A stretch of DNA of 13,619 bases, taken from the NCBI GenBank assembly GCA_018398765.1, contig JAHBMJ010003046.1, forward strand, positions 1 to 13,619, in the 5' to 3' direction. A model generated the notes under the pieces. That model was not told the DNA's origin. It made no database searches and saw nothing but the letters and a program-made list of their open reading frames with translations. The first letter of the stretch is position 1. Each line of letters starts with the position of its first letter. Source of the DNA: Chromera velia. Its lineage: Eukaryota; Sar; Chromeraceae. The position numbers and the translations under genes are program-made. Shown here piece by piece: positions 1 through 7,168 of the stretch.

Positions 1-34
1 GTTGTTGATCCGTTGGTATTCGAACAAGAACAAT

Positions 35-417
35 GAAGAAAGGAAGGAAAGGACGGACCTTCGTTAGGGTCTGCAAAGAATGCCAACAAAGAAAGGAAGG
101 AAAGGACGGACCTTCGTTAGGGTCTGCAAAGAATGCCAACAAAGAAAGGAAGGAAAGGACGGACCTTCGTTAGGGTCTGCAAAGAATGCCAACAAAGAAA
201 GGAAGGAAAGGACGGACCTTCGTTAGGGTCTGCAAAGAATGCCAACAAAGAAAGGAAGGAAAGGACGGACCTTCGTTAGGGTCTGCAAAGAATGCCAACA
301 AAGAAAGGAAGGAAAGGACGGACCTTCGTTAGGGTCTGCAAAGAATGCCAACAAAGAAAGGAAGGAAAGGACGGACCTTCGTTAGGGTCTGCAAAGAATG
401 CCAACAAAGAAAGGAAG
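35..417. repeat. 53-bp tandem repeat, seven copies
   Basis: The unit is 53 bp: a purine-rich half (AAAGAAAGGAAGGAAAGGAC) followed by a mixed half ending in TGCCAAC. Copies end at 87, 140, 193, 246, 299, 352 and 405, and a partial eighth copy runs to 417. Copies appear identical except for one base at position 35. Because 53 is not a multiple of 3, each copy shifts frame, so the array is unlikely to encode a repeated peptide. An open stretch on the minus strand through the array is a by-product of the low-complexity composition. The near-perfect identity suggests recent expansion or ongoing homogenisation; copy number in the assembly may be collapsed. Confidence 0.97.
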
Positions 418-453
418 AAAAAGACGTGCATCAGGACGAACCCCAGGTCCTGA

Positions 454-708
454 CAGACGCACCTCTCGAACACTGGCTCATTGGTCTTTGACCAAACTTC
501 CAACAGAGAGGCTCAGCTCAGGCGGAAGCGAAGCATCCGTGGTCGGCTGACCTCAGCCGACCTAAACATCCATTGCTACCCGTCCGCTGACCCACTGGCC
601 GCCCCTGACTCTTCTCCTGGCCTCATTGCCACTGACCAACCATCGATGCCGTCTGAGCCCGGCCCGTCCCGGCCCGGGGCCCGCCCTGTCCCCCGCCCCC
701 CGGCCCTC
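454..708 (+). CDS. Possible proline-rich exon upstream of an in-frame TGA
   Basis: The frame is open from 454 and ends at TGA 709-711. The translation goes from a basic part (REAQLRRKRSIRGRL) to a Pro/Ser/Gly-rich tail (PSEPGPSRPGARPVPRPP), as in a disordered linker. The next exon-like segment (712-1277) is in the same frame, so one TGA is all that separates them. C-runs (CCCCC, CCCCCC) lie just before the stop, so an indel there is possible. No start methionine is convincing. The minus strand is also open over 562-963, which lowers confidence. The product is not recognised. Confidence 0.3.
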
Positions 709-711
709 TGA

Positions 712-1277
712 GTCCATGTGCTCCTCTGGGATGGGTCTCTCGATTGGGAGAGGCACTTCTGGCCGGGGGGCGAAGTCACGGATGTTGACAATCCCCATGA
801 CTTCGGCACATATGGGAGAGTGTTCAGCTCCCTGCGTGGCCTGGGTCATGCCAGGGAGCCTAGTTCTCAGGAGATTTCTGCTCCGGAGTTGGGGGGGAGG
901 CATGTGATTGAACATGTCAACCATGCGGAGGAGAGTAGGATTGTGCACGGGAAGCACGTGCATAAGGACAGGTTCGGATACTATCCAGGGCCCCCGAACA
1001 TGCCCAGTCCCCCTCCAGGTTGGCAGATTCGATTCGAGTCCTCCCCAGACACCCCTCCTCCTCTTCCCCGCCTCACAGCAGTACCAAGGGAAGGCGGAGT
1101 CTTTGGGCGTCCCTCTCCCCTTCGTTCCAGTCCCGCTCTTTCCGTCCCCTCCGGTGCTGGTGTGGTAGATATCGGGTCGGAAACAGGGGCGGATCCGTGG
1201 CAGAGTGACTGGGATGATAGAGTGGAGGAGGCGAGTGCCCCTATTGCTAATGAGCCGACATATTTACGACATTCAAG
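712..1277 (+). CDS. Exon of an unrecognised protein, ending at a GTAAGT donor
   Basis: This is an open frame of about 188 codons. The first half is mixed and charged, with Trp, His and Asp (for example LLWDGSLDWERHFWPGGEV). The second half is Pro/Ser-rich and disordered (PSPPPGWQIRFESSPDTPPP), followed by an acidic stretch (DPWQSDWDDRVEEASAP). It ends at CAAG|GTAAGT, the best donor in this part of the window, with two bases of a split codon. There is no methionine near its 5' end, so it is probably internal. The family is not recognised. The strong donor and the phase match with 1398-1496 are the main evidence. Confidence 0.5.
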
Positions 1278-1397
1278 GTAAGTACTCTACCAATGAAAGA
1301 AACAAAGCACAGCAGCTGAAGGGGGAAAGCAGTCGAAAGTTATCTGTCTGCGAAACACACTGTGTGACGGTGCTGTCCCTTTCTGTCTTTTGCAGAG
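1278..1397 (+). other. Spliceosomal intron, 120 nt
   Basis: The donor is GTAAGT. The acceptor follows a pyrimidine tract ending TTTTGCAGAG, where two AGs lie two bases apart. Using the second AG (1396-1397) keeps the protein-like frame of the next exon (ETLSDINRNKWPEDQ). Using the first gives a less protein-like but still open frame. Confidence 0.7.
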
Positions 1398-1496
1398 GGA
1401 GACGTTGTCTGACATCAACAGGAACAAGTGGCCGGAAGACCAGTACCCCTGGGACGGCCGGGGAGAAAACGCACAGCGGAACGTTTCGGCTGAAAG
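1398..1496 (+). CDS. Internal exon, unrecognised
   Basis: This 99-nt segment encodes a hydrophilic peptide (ETLSDINRNKWPEDQYPWDG, then RGENAQRNVSAE). It begins after the TTTTGCAGAG acceptor and ends at GAAAG|GTCTGT. The two-base split codon joins in phase to 1587. The alternative frame is open to the TGA at 1610-1612 and rich in Thr/Ser/Gly/Cys; I judge it less protein-like. No domain is recognised. Confidence 0.5.
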
Positions 1497-1586
1497 GTCT
1501 GTTCATGCAGGACAGTGACCTCTGCGCCTGCAGCAACGTAGCCTGTCCAGGACTCTTTCACTCACCGCCATGTATTCATTCCGCAG
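1497..1586 (+). other. Candidate intron, 90 nt, GTCTGT donor
   Basis: The donor GTCTGT is weak by usual standards, but the same hexamer ends another exon at 6316. The acceptor is TTCATTCCGCAG. Joining 1496 to 1587 restores an AGG codon and continues into a protein-like frame. Confidence 0.5.
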
Positions 1587-1734
1587 GTATGCCTCAAAGT
1601 GCGCGTTCGTGAACGATTACAGGACCGCGGACGTCCTGAAGCACCTGGCCCACACGACCCGAATGAACGAAAGGCGCCCGAATTGCGCGTTTAGAATGGT
1701 CAGCATAGAGTCTGCACACCACGTGGCCTTGGAA
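1587..1734 (+). CDS. Exon, unrecognised, ended by TGA at 1735
   Basis: The translation reads like a folded protein (YASKCAFVNDYRTADVLKHL, then AHTTRMNERRPNCAFRMV). It is in phase with 1398-1496 across the preceding intron. The frame closes at TGA 1735-1737, while a second protein-like frame opens at ATG 1748. The gap may hold a frame disruption or a real gene end. No family is recognised. Confidence 0.5.
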
Positions 1735-1747
1735 TGACACGGTCTAA

Positions 1748-1897
1748 ATGCGACTAGACGCCTCTGATGATGTGTGCGTGCAAGTGTTCTTGGATGACTT
1801 GCCCCACATCTTCCTGATGAGCCTCTCAAACATTGAAATACAGCCTGGGGTGCGTAAAACCTTCCGCGATCGATTCGTCAGAGAGGGCACCCGGTAG
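1748..1897 (+). CDS. Short coding-like segment starting at ATG 1748
   Basis: The ATG opens 49 codons (MRLDASDDVCVQVFLDDLPH, then IFLMSLSNIEIQPG) and closes at TAG 1895-1897. An internal GTGCGT at 1850, matching donors used elsewhere here, could end the exon after IEIQPG. Hydrophobic and acidic residues alternate as in a globular domain. It may continue the 1587-1734 exon in a shifted frame. The function is unknown. A purine-rich low-complexity stretch (about 1970-2030) follows. Confidence 0.4.
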   Translation: MRLDASDDVCVQVFLDDLPHIFLMSLSNIEIQPGVRKTFRDRFVREGTR

Positions 1898-2032
1898 GAA
1901 GGGGGTAGTGGTGTGTGCACACCAGGATTCGCAGTCTTTTCCGATATTCCCCTCGGCGACTCTGGACCGGGAAGGCAGAGAGAGTGAGAGAAAGAGGGGG
2001 GAAGAGAGAGAGGAAGGAGCAGAAAGACAAAG

Positions 2033-2485
2033 ATGGGCTTATGGAGGTGCGACCAGGCCAAAGGGTCGAACGCTCGTGTGGTGCAGGTACTCAAGTCGGG
2101 AAAAATTGATGTTGGGATGCTTTGTGTGCAGAACGAACTTGTCGCGGATCTTGGCTTCGAATTCATGGAACGGGTGAACCGGGCGCTGGAAAGGGCTGTA
2201 AAGGAGGCAGGGAGGCGTGCCCTCACCATCACTGAGGTCGGCCTACGAGTTGACAGAGACGCACAGCAAGGTGTGAGACGGTGTGAGAAGCGGGGTTCCC
2301 CTAACACTACCACAATTTCGCCTGCCGTCCCCAAGGACGACTCCATCATGGAGTTTGGCCTCCCCCTCACCGCCACTGAAACGCCCACCGATCGCCAGCA
2401 AGCCCCTGAAACCCCCAACCCCAACAACGAGGAAGGCCCCCGATACGTCATTCCCGACCGCCGACCTGACCACCCCGCCCTCGAG
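2033..2485 (+). CDS. Helical segment followed by a disordered Pro/Thr-rich linker
   Basis: The frame is open from ATG 2033. AG acceptors at TGGTGCAG (ending 2087) and TTTGTGTGCAG (ending 2130) suggest the real exon may start later. Residues about 20-78 look helical and globular (GFEFMERVNRALERAVKEAG, RRALTITEVGLRVDRD). Residues about 85-150 are a disordered linker (SPNTTTISPAVPKDDSIMEF, TETPTDRQQAPETPNPNNEE). A GTGTGAG at 2270 could split it. The frame stays open to 2638, but beyond 2485 the better protein frame is a different one. The family is not recognised. Confidence 0.5.
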
Positions 2486-2510
2486 GTGAAAAGGCGGTGT
2501 TCCCAAACAG

Positions 2511-2893
2511 GAGGAGAAAGACAACGAGACCGACAAGAAGGCCAAGCGGGTCATCAAAGGAAAGCCCAGGAAGAGGCTCCTCGATCCAGACCATCGAGGG
2601 GAAGAAGCCCAGGAAGCAGCCTAACCATCGCATCGTGAAAACCCCCGCGAATATGTGCAAAGGATAGAGTCTGGAGCTCCTGCGTCCCCCCCTTTGGAGC
2701 CTGACGCCGGTACTGCACCTGTCGATTCGTCTGGCGGGAAGGAGGCGGGGGCGAAGGAAGGGAAGGACAAGGAGTGTGCAGCTCTTCAGCCGTCTGACGA
2801 ACAGCAGAAAGAGAAGGAGAAGGACGGAGTGCCGAGCTGTTCCGCGGATACGAAGGATGGGAAGAATCACCTTGACGTTCCAGCGGAAGGACG
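2511..2893 (+). pseudogene. Lys/Glu-rich coding-like stretch with frame breaks
   Basis: Three frames carry the protein signal in turn. First comes a Lys/Arg-rich piece (EEKDNETDKKAKRVIKGKPR) up to about 2580. Then a similar basic piece (TIEGKKPRKQPNHRIVKTPA) runs to TAG 2665-2667. The first frame then resumes with an acidic and Lys-rich disordered tail (SSGGKEAGAKEGKDKECAAL, DEQQKEKEKDGVPSC) to about 2893, where ACG|GTACAT could be a donor. Composition suggests a charged, disordered nuclear-type linker. The frame changes may be indels or very short introns (see findings). Confidence 0.4.
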
Positions 2894-3229
2894 GTACATA
2901 TTTGTATTGTTTCGCAGTTGCCCGAAGGCGCGTTGCGGATCATTCCGTTCCTCTCTTGTTTCGACTTTTCCCTTTCTCTGTTCAGACTTCTGTTGATGAC
3001 ATGCAGACGATCTTTCCATTAAACGTTCGACCCACCCATGAGAACAGAAACCTTGATTGATGTGTTGACGTCGTGCAATTAGCTTTCCAACGGTCACAGA
3101 GGGGGTGCGTGGCTTCAATCACTTTGTGATGTGCATTTTTCTTCTCGCGTTTTTTTCTTTCAACGTCCAAAATGAATTGTGCAAAATGAATCGAGTCACT
3201 GTAACATTGGTTGATTCACTCTGGTGCAG
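2894..3229 (+). other. Intron-like region
   Basis: This 336-nt stretch has no convincing coding signal. It begins with GTACAT after the preceding coding-like segment and ends with CTCTGGTGCAG before the next. An internal CTTTCTCTGTTCAG (ending 2986) is another possible acceptor, followed by 24 open codons. Codon phase between 2893 and 3230 does not match, so the boundaries are uncertain. Confidence 0.4.
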
Positions 3230-3462
3230 GTCATGGTACGGCGGGGAGCGCCAAGAAGAAGACTGGCGGGACGGTTAGAGTCATCCACAACACCTCTCTC
3301 CTCCCTTCTGGCGAAAAGGTAGAAGCTTTGCGATGGCAGGTCGAGGCAGTTGTGGGGAAAATCCGGGAGTTTCGGGAAGGTCATCCCGTGACTGACGACG
3401 GCAAGCCTTCACAGGACAACAAGGCCGCCATCCATCCGCACTTGAACATCTGGCAGTCCTGA
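3230..3462 (+). CDS. Exon, unrecognised
   Basis: The segment starts after CTCTGGTGCAG. A Gly/Lys-rich start (GTAGSAKKKTGGTVRVIHNT) is followed by a helical amphipathic part (EKVEALRWQVEAVVGKIREF). The frame ends at TGA 3460-3462, but a second protein-like frame is already open from 3446, so the stop is probably the result of a one-base frame change. No family is recognised. Confidence 0.55.
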
Positions 3463-3757
3463 AGCACCACTAGCACCCGATCCTTGGTTTGCAGTAAAGA
3501 CCACATGCCTCACTGAGGACGACTCCTCAGACCCTAGCTACCTGCGTGCCGAGGTCACCAAAACGAGTCTCAGTGGGATGGAAAAGCTCGGGACAAAGCA
3601 AATCCAAATTACGGAAAACTCATCATGGTCCAAGGAGGGGCCCTGGCTTCCGAGACAAGCCCTGCAGTTGTTGTGCATCTCACTTCGCGAAACAGTCACA
3701 CTGGGTCACCGCACCTGTGAAGACGGACAGGCTCATATGTGCGATATTTTCCTGCTC
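3446..3757 (+). CDS. Coding-like continuation in the next frame
   Basis: From 3446 the +1 frame is open for 104 codons and reads like normal protein (SPEAPLAPDPWFAVKTTCLT, then SLSGMEKLGTKQIQITENSS and QALQLLCISLRETVTLGHRT). It overlaps the end of 3230-3462 by 17 nt, so it probably continues the same protein after a one-base shift. A TGA closes it at 3758-3760. There is no ATG at its 5' end. An exon end somewhere before 3757 is likely, because 3760-3807 is T-rich and ends in an acceptor. Confidence 0.5.
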
Positions 3758-3807
3758 TGATTCTGTTCTTGAATTGAATTGACTGATTGTATCGGTTTTC
3801 CTCTCAG

Positions 3808-3948
3808 GCGGGCAGCAACATCTCCTTCTCTTTTGTTTCACGATCAATCGGTAGCAGTCAGCCTGCTGCATTTTCCCCTTCACGGTCAATCGGTATAGCA
3901 GTTAGTCTGCTCCATGCCAGCCTTGCATTTTGGACGGCCGTTGCATAG
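3808..3948 (+). CDS. Ser-rich exon with internal duplication
   Basis: The segment begins after the clear acceptor GGTTTTCCTCTCAG. It encodes a Ser/Ala/Ile-rich peptide (AGSNISFSFVSRSIGSSQPA, then SPSRSIGIAVSLLHASLAFW) that ends at TAG 3946-3948. SRSIG occurs twice because the DNA is duplicated (3839-3870 and 3881-3913). The hydrophobic end could be membrane-associated, but one short segment cannot show this. Confidence 0.4.
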   Translation, partial: AGSNISFSFVSRSIGSSQPAAFSPSRSIGIAVSLLHASLAFWTAVA

Positions 3949-3959
3949 AGGGTGCATGA

Positions 3960-4169
3960 CACAACAAAGACGGCGCAAGTTTTCTCACCCGTACATTGAA
4001 GAGCAGTCTCTCCTCCGGGTGTGGGTGCTCCGAGGACGTTCACCTGATGGATGACCGTCTGGTCCTCAGGAAACACGACCTGCATGGGGGTTTGGAACAG
4101 CCGTGCAAGAAGATCCCGATCTTGTTGCCCCGCATGTGTTTCCATCTCTCCGACAGGAACACACACACA
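3960..4169 (+). CDS. Coding-like segment, unrecognised
   Basis: This frame is open for 70 codons after TGA 3957-3959 and reads as protein (KDGASFLTRTLKSSLSSGCG, then EDVHLMDDRLVLRKHDLHGG and CKKIPILLPRMCFHLSDRNT). It closes at TGA 4170-4172, directly after a CA repeat (4160-4169). One CA unit more in that repeat would place it in frame with the next segment. The opposite strand is also open here and has a plausible GTGAGA donor, so strand assignment is not certain. The + strand is preferred because the flanking segments are all on it. Confidence 0.45.
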
Positions 4170-4446
4170 TGATGGCCGTTTCCGTCTGCGCATCGCGTCG
4201 ATGATCGCAGACACTTTTCACTCAGACTGGGAAGAGTTCTGCGGTCCTGGGGCCCCGGCTCCAAAATTCAAGTTCTTTGTGATCTCGATCTCTCTCAACA
4301 ACACAGCCCACCCTGTTCTGCAGAAGGCATTCCGCGTTCTTGCCGAAAACGTTCAACCTCCAAGGGATGCTCCACCTGAGCTCCTTCAGTTGGCTGGTCT
4401 GCAGGGTGGTAGCTTACAATCTCCTCCAGAAGTTCCTCAAAGGAAC
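4164..4446 (+). CDS. Coding-like segment, unrecognised
   Basis: After the CA repeat this frame reads HTHDGRFRLRIASMIADTFH and SDWEEFCGPGAPAPKFKFFV, then continues with helical, Pro-rich sequence (HPVLQKAFRVLAENVQPPRD, PPELLQLAGLQ). The protein-like signal moves to the +1 frame near 4397-4412, where the overlapping frame starts a clear helical stretch. The frame itself closes at TGA 4447-4449. No domain is recognised. Confidence 0.5.
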
Positions 4447-4675
4447 TGAAGAATCTGTGACGTTGACTCAGCACGCTCTGCGAGCAAGGTTGAGAGAGAA
4501 AACGAGGGTGGCTCGAACAGAGAACCGAACAGCCTTGGGAGTGGTCAAGGAGCAGCTTGACCACGCTGCAAAACGATTCCACCGCCTCAAAAACAAAGCA
4601 GAGGCGGTATGCAGGAACCTGTCATCCTACCAGAGTGTGAAGCAGAGCAACACGTTGGTACGGGGACAAGTCTAG
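4400..4675 (+). CDS. Helical, coiled-coil-like C-terminal segment
   Basis: The segment is open to TAG 4673-4675. It is strongly helical and basic: AYNLLQKFLKGTEESVTLTQ, HALRARLREKTRVARTENRT, VVKEQLDHAAKRFHRLKNKA. Spacing of Leu, Ala and Val among Arg/Lys/Glu suggests a coiled coil. It continues the preceding segment after a one-base frame change. The stop could be a genuine C-terminus (KQSNTLVRGQV). The 174 nt that follow have no coding signal. Confidence 0.55.
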   Translation, partial: CRVVAYNLLQKFLKGTEESVTLTQHALRARLREKTRVARTENRTALGVVKEQLDHAAKRFHRLKNKAEAVCRNLSSYQSVKQSNTLVRGQV

Positions 4676-4849
4676 CTGTACCTACAAGAATTAAGATCCA
4701 GACGTAATCGTAATCAGGGACAACAGTCCACTAAACATGTGACGGGAAGCAGCGTGACTGATTTGACTGATTGACTGTATGGGGGAGGGCTGCCCGCGAA
4801 CGTATCCCGTGCCTTCTGTGCCGTTCCGCGTCCCCTGCCTCCTGTGCAG

Positions 4850-4935
4850 TCACCGGCAAAAGTGGCTCGGGCGCCACCACTGGCAAGTTCGGCGGCAACG
4901 GCGGCTGCGGCGGCTGCTTACACTCCTTACAATGA
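4850..4935 (+). CDS. Ala-rich exon
   Basis: This 86-nt exon begins after GCCTCCTGTGCAG and ends at AATGA|GTACGT. It encodes SPAKVARAPPLASSAATAAA followed by AAAYTPYNE, an Ala-rich flexible segment. The two-base split codon completes as Glu with the first base of 5098, so splicing to the next exon is in phase. Confidence 0.55.
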
Positions 4936-5097
4936 GTACGTCTTCTGTTGTGTTCACAGAGGCTCGCTGGTAATGATGGTGGACTTACTGCCTGCCTGCC
5001 TGCTGTCTTCGGCAGTGTTTTTTGTCAGGACTTCTGCGTCTCTTTTCTTTCTCTGTATACTTCTCTATCTCTTTGTCTGATCCGTGTTAGCGCGCAG
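4936..5097 (+). other. Spliceosomal intron, 162 nt
   Basis: The donor is GTACGT, with a T/C-rich stretch in the 3' half and the acceptor GCGCGCAG. It is phase-consistent with both flanking exons. Confidence 0.6.
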
Positions 5098-5611
5098 ACG
5101 CATGTTCATGATTGCATACACGCCAGACTGGAAGGCTCAGTTGGATAGCCTCGAGGACAAGCCGACGCGAGAAGAGATCGAAAGAAGGCCACTCATCCGA
5201 GAGAGAACCTGACAGAAGGGGTGGGCTGCATGGTCTTCTACAACCTTCCGTACAGCAAAGCCGCCGATGAGGGGTTCGCGGGGGTGCTGCATCGGGGCCC
5301 TCCCATGAAGGATGGCAAGCAGTCCACGGCGGCCCGGCCTATTGAGATCCTCAAGAAGGGCGTCCTCGGCTGGGTATACAAGGTGGCTGAGGAGTGCGCC
5401 GATCCGGCCAAGCCCCCCATCCTTTGGAAGAACTCGGACTTTATCGCCCGCGCCCTCCCCACCGGCCACTCATCCGAGAATGGTCAGACGGGCTGCCTGA
5501 CATTCCCAGCTGAAATGCCAGAGATGGCTCGTCTTCGTGCAGATCGGCCCTTCACCAGCACCGCGCTCCACCCCGAGATCAACTCCGACTCCAACTCTCA
5601 TGGGCAGGAAG
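5098..5611 (+). CDS. Large exon of an unrecognised globular protein, one GA-repeat frame break
   Basis: The exon starts RMFMIAYTPDWKAQLDSLED and is open to TGA 5210-5212. The -1 frame, open across the GAGAGAGAA tract at 5199-5207, carries on without a gap: ENLTEGVGCMVFYNLPYSKA, then PIEILKKGVLGWVYKVAEEC and PPILWKNSDFIARALPTGHS. Taking one GA unit as extra would account for the frame change, consistent with repeat slippage. The mixed hydrophobic and charged composition suggests a folded domain of about 150 residues, but I do not recognise it. The exon ends at GAAG|GTCACC. Confidence 0.6.
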
Positions 5612-5711
5612 GTCACCGTGCACTTCCTCCTTCTACATCCACACCCCCTGCATTAATTCATACACACCGATACATACAACTGTGTGTCCCCGATATAACT
5701 GCCACCTTCAG
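5612..5711 (+). other. Candidate intron, 100 nt
   Basis: The donor is the non-ideal GTCACC. The interior is CA/T-rich and the acceptor is GCCACCTTCAG. The one-base split codon completes to GAA and continues as EELRDRE, so phase is kept. Confidence 0.5.
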
Positions 5712-5869
5712 AAGAGCTGAGAGACCGTGAGAGATGTTCATGCATGGTGGTTCAGCGTCCTTCAAAGACATTCAACAACTCCCCACCGTGTTCTTGAGGA
5801 AAAAAGCCCTCAAAGCCAAAAATGGTTCCTCGAGTCTATTGCCTCATCATTGAAAGCCTTGAAAGAATT
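5712..5869 (+). CDS. Lys-rich helical exon with frame breaks
   Basis: The exon starts EELRDRE in phase with the previous one. The signal then moves to a frame reading SFKDIQQLPTVFLRKKALKA, and again near an A5 run (5820s) to LESIASSLKALKELYIKK. Either GA/A-run indels or a 29-nt GTGAGA...TTCAG intron (5727-5755) could explain the first change. GTATAT at 5870 is a possible donor. The sequence is basic and helical with no recognised family. CA-rich intronic DNA follows to 5970. Confidence 0.45.
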
Positions 5870-5970
5870 GTATATCAAAAAGTCTTTTATCTGTGTGTGG
5901 CTGGAATGACGCACATGCACACACATACACACACACACAGACATACATTATGTGTTCTGATGTGCTGCAG

Positions 5971-6082
5971 TCGCCTTCCGAATCAGTCCCCGTAGGCCCT
6001 CCTCTGGGCAGCCATAACAATCTCTCTCCTCAGATTACCGTCGGTGTGCAGTATTTGCGCCCGCCCCGAGAGCTAGGTTTTG
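5971..6082 (+). CDS. Short exon, unrecognised
   Basis: This 112-nt exon lies between the acceptor GATGTGCTGCAG and the donor GTGCGT. It encodes SPSESVPVGPPLGSHNNLSP, then QITVGVQYLRPPRELGF. The Pro/Ser-rich start is linker-like. Phase to the next exon candidate does not match, so a small exon or an indel may be missing between them. Confidence 0.5.
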
Positions 6083-6195
6083 GTGCGTGCCTCTTTGCTT
6101 GTTACTTTTGTTGCTGAGGTGCAAGCAGACGTTTTTGGATGTCATCTGCTTTCTTTTGGATCATTGAGAAATACAAAACGGAATGTTGGGTGCAG

Positions 6196-6315
6196 AGGGA
6201 CGGGAACTCAGCCTATCAGACACTAGCAGACGATGACTCCAAGCGCCTTTGGCAGATTGCGCAACTGAAGCTGGCGGTCCGAAAGCATCGAAGAGCAGCA
6301 GTAGCAGTCGAGAAG
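6196..6315 (+). CDS. Helical exon ending at a GTCTGT donor
   Basis: The exon follows GTTGGGTGCAG and encodes 40 residues, starting with RDGNSAYQTLADDDSKRLWQ and continuing IAQLKLAVRKHRRAAVAVEK. It has an acidic start and a basic amphipathic helix. It ends in phase 0 at GAGAAG|GTCTGT. The start lies within a CAGAG double-AG site. The function is unknown. Confidence 0.5.
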
Positions 6316-6383
6316 GTCTGTGGTCGGCATTTGATTCACTTCCTGCATGCTTGTCACTACAGACACACAGTCCCTGAATAAAA

Positions 6384-6629
6384 ATGTTAGAGAAGGAAAA
6401 GGGCACAGGAGAAGCAACGGCTGTTGATGTCAACAGAGACAAAACTGCTTTCTTTCATGAAGTTGTTCGTCTTGTTTGTTTTTGTCTGTGCATATGTGGC
6501 TGGAATGACGCATATAGACACATTGCATGGTGTTCATTTACAGTTGCAGGAAGGAGACTGAAGGTGCGCGTCAGCTTTTTTGGTGCAAAGGCGTACGCTG
6601 ATAACTCCTTGTTCGAGTTGTCTGGCTAG
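6384..6629 (+). CDS. Weak coding-like segment
   Basis: The frame is open from ATG 6384 (MLEKEKGTGEATAVDVNRDK) to TAG 6627-6629. The middle (about 6455-6540) is T-rich and Cys/Phe-rich in translation and is probably intron: it contains the repeated motif shared with 5896-5913 and ends in TTTACAGTTGCAG. The last part (GRRLKVRVSFFGAKAYADNS) looks coding again. The segment is therefore probably two exon pieces rather than one gene. Confidence 0.3.
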   Translation: MLEKEKGTGEATAVDVNRDKTAFFHEVVRLVCFCLCICGWNDAYRHIAWCSFTVAGRRLKVRVSFFGAKAYADNSLFELSG

Positions 6630-6630
6630 A

Positions 6631-6758
6631 TTTTGTCGCGGGCGCGCGGTTGACAAGAAGGACCAGGAAGAATGGGACAACGGGCAAAAGGAAAAAAGGG
6701 AACGCAAAAAAGATTGAAAATCATGATGGCGCACTTCGAAAAGCCCAACCAAGAAATG
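6631..6758 (+). CDS. Highly charged exon with a break at an A6 run
   Basis: One frame gives DKKDQEEWDNGQKEKRERKK and stops at TGA 6715-6717. The frame one base earlier continues RLKIMMAHFEKPNQEM to the donor GTGAGA at 6759. The crossover lies at AAAAAA (6706-6711). The first part is a charged helix; the second looks globular. It is spliced in phase 0 to 6819 if the second AG of the acceptor is used. Confidence 0.5.
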
Positions 6759-6818
6759 GTGAGAGAATTTGTATCTGTCACCTGTTGACCTTTGTGGGCC
6801 CACATACTCAAAACAGAG
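6759..6818 (+). other. Short intron, 60 nt
   Basis: The donor is GTGAGAG and the acceptor AAAACAGAG is a double AG. Phase 0 on both sides requires the second AG at 6817-6818. Confidence 0.5.
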
Positions 6819-7107
6819 TATCGGCATCCTCCGAAACAAAAGAAACCCTGCAGTGACTTTTGGGCCGTTGAAACGGGAGGTGAAAGCGATGGATACGGCC
6901 GCAGAAAAAAACACAAGAAGAAAGGCCATTACAAAGACGTCCTTATCAAATGGGGGCATGAGATGAATAGCGAGTACACCAGCGAGCAGATTCAGCTTGC
7001 CTTTTGGGAGCTGCTAAAATGGCGAGGAGAGGTTTCGGATGCTCAGTTCGAGCAAGAAAATCGAGAGAGAAAGGTTGGCAGACAAAGTTGAAAACGGAGA
7101 GTTTGAG
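6819..7107 (+). CDS. Charged exon ending at a GTGAGG donor
   Basis: The translation is YRHPPKQKKPCSDFWAVETG, a Lys-rich patch (GRRKKHKKKGHYKDVLIKWG), then a helical part (SEQIQLAFWELLKWRGEVSD). Past a GA-rich tract (7063-7072) the protein-like frame becomes LADKVENGEFE, ending exactly at GAG|GTGAGG. The original frame runs on to TGA 7089-7091. The exact donor match supports the shifted reading. The product is not recognised. Confidence 0.55.
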
Positions 7108-7168
7108 GTGAGGGGCATGCACTCGTTTTGAGTTCACAATTCGAGATTCGCGTCTTCCTTTTCCCTGT

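Noticed and set aside
35-405. Telomere-like repeat (TTAGGG within the unit)
   Set aside because: The motif occurs once per 53-bp unit, not in tandem.
35-417. CRISPR array
   Set aside because: The 53-bp units are directly adjacent, with no unique spacers, and the context is eukaryotic.
2243-2943. Overlapping minus-strand frames of 104-140 codons
   Set aside because: Leu/Ser/Pro/Arg-rich translations are typical antisense shadows of Lys/Glu-rich coding sequence.
3858-4214. 118-codon minus-strand frame with a plausible GTGAGA donor (METHAGQQDRDLLARLFQTP)
   Set aside because: The + strand carries protein-like frames across the same bases and on both sides, and no other minus-strand exon supports it. 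It remains an alternative.
4295-4582. 95-codon minus-strand frame
   Set aside because: It lies opposite a strongly helical + strand coding signal and has no splice or start support.
6376-6381. AATAAA as a polyadenylation signal
   Set aside because: A single hexamer with no supporting gene end; such hexamers are frequent by chance.
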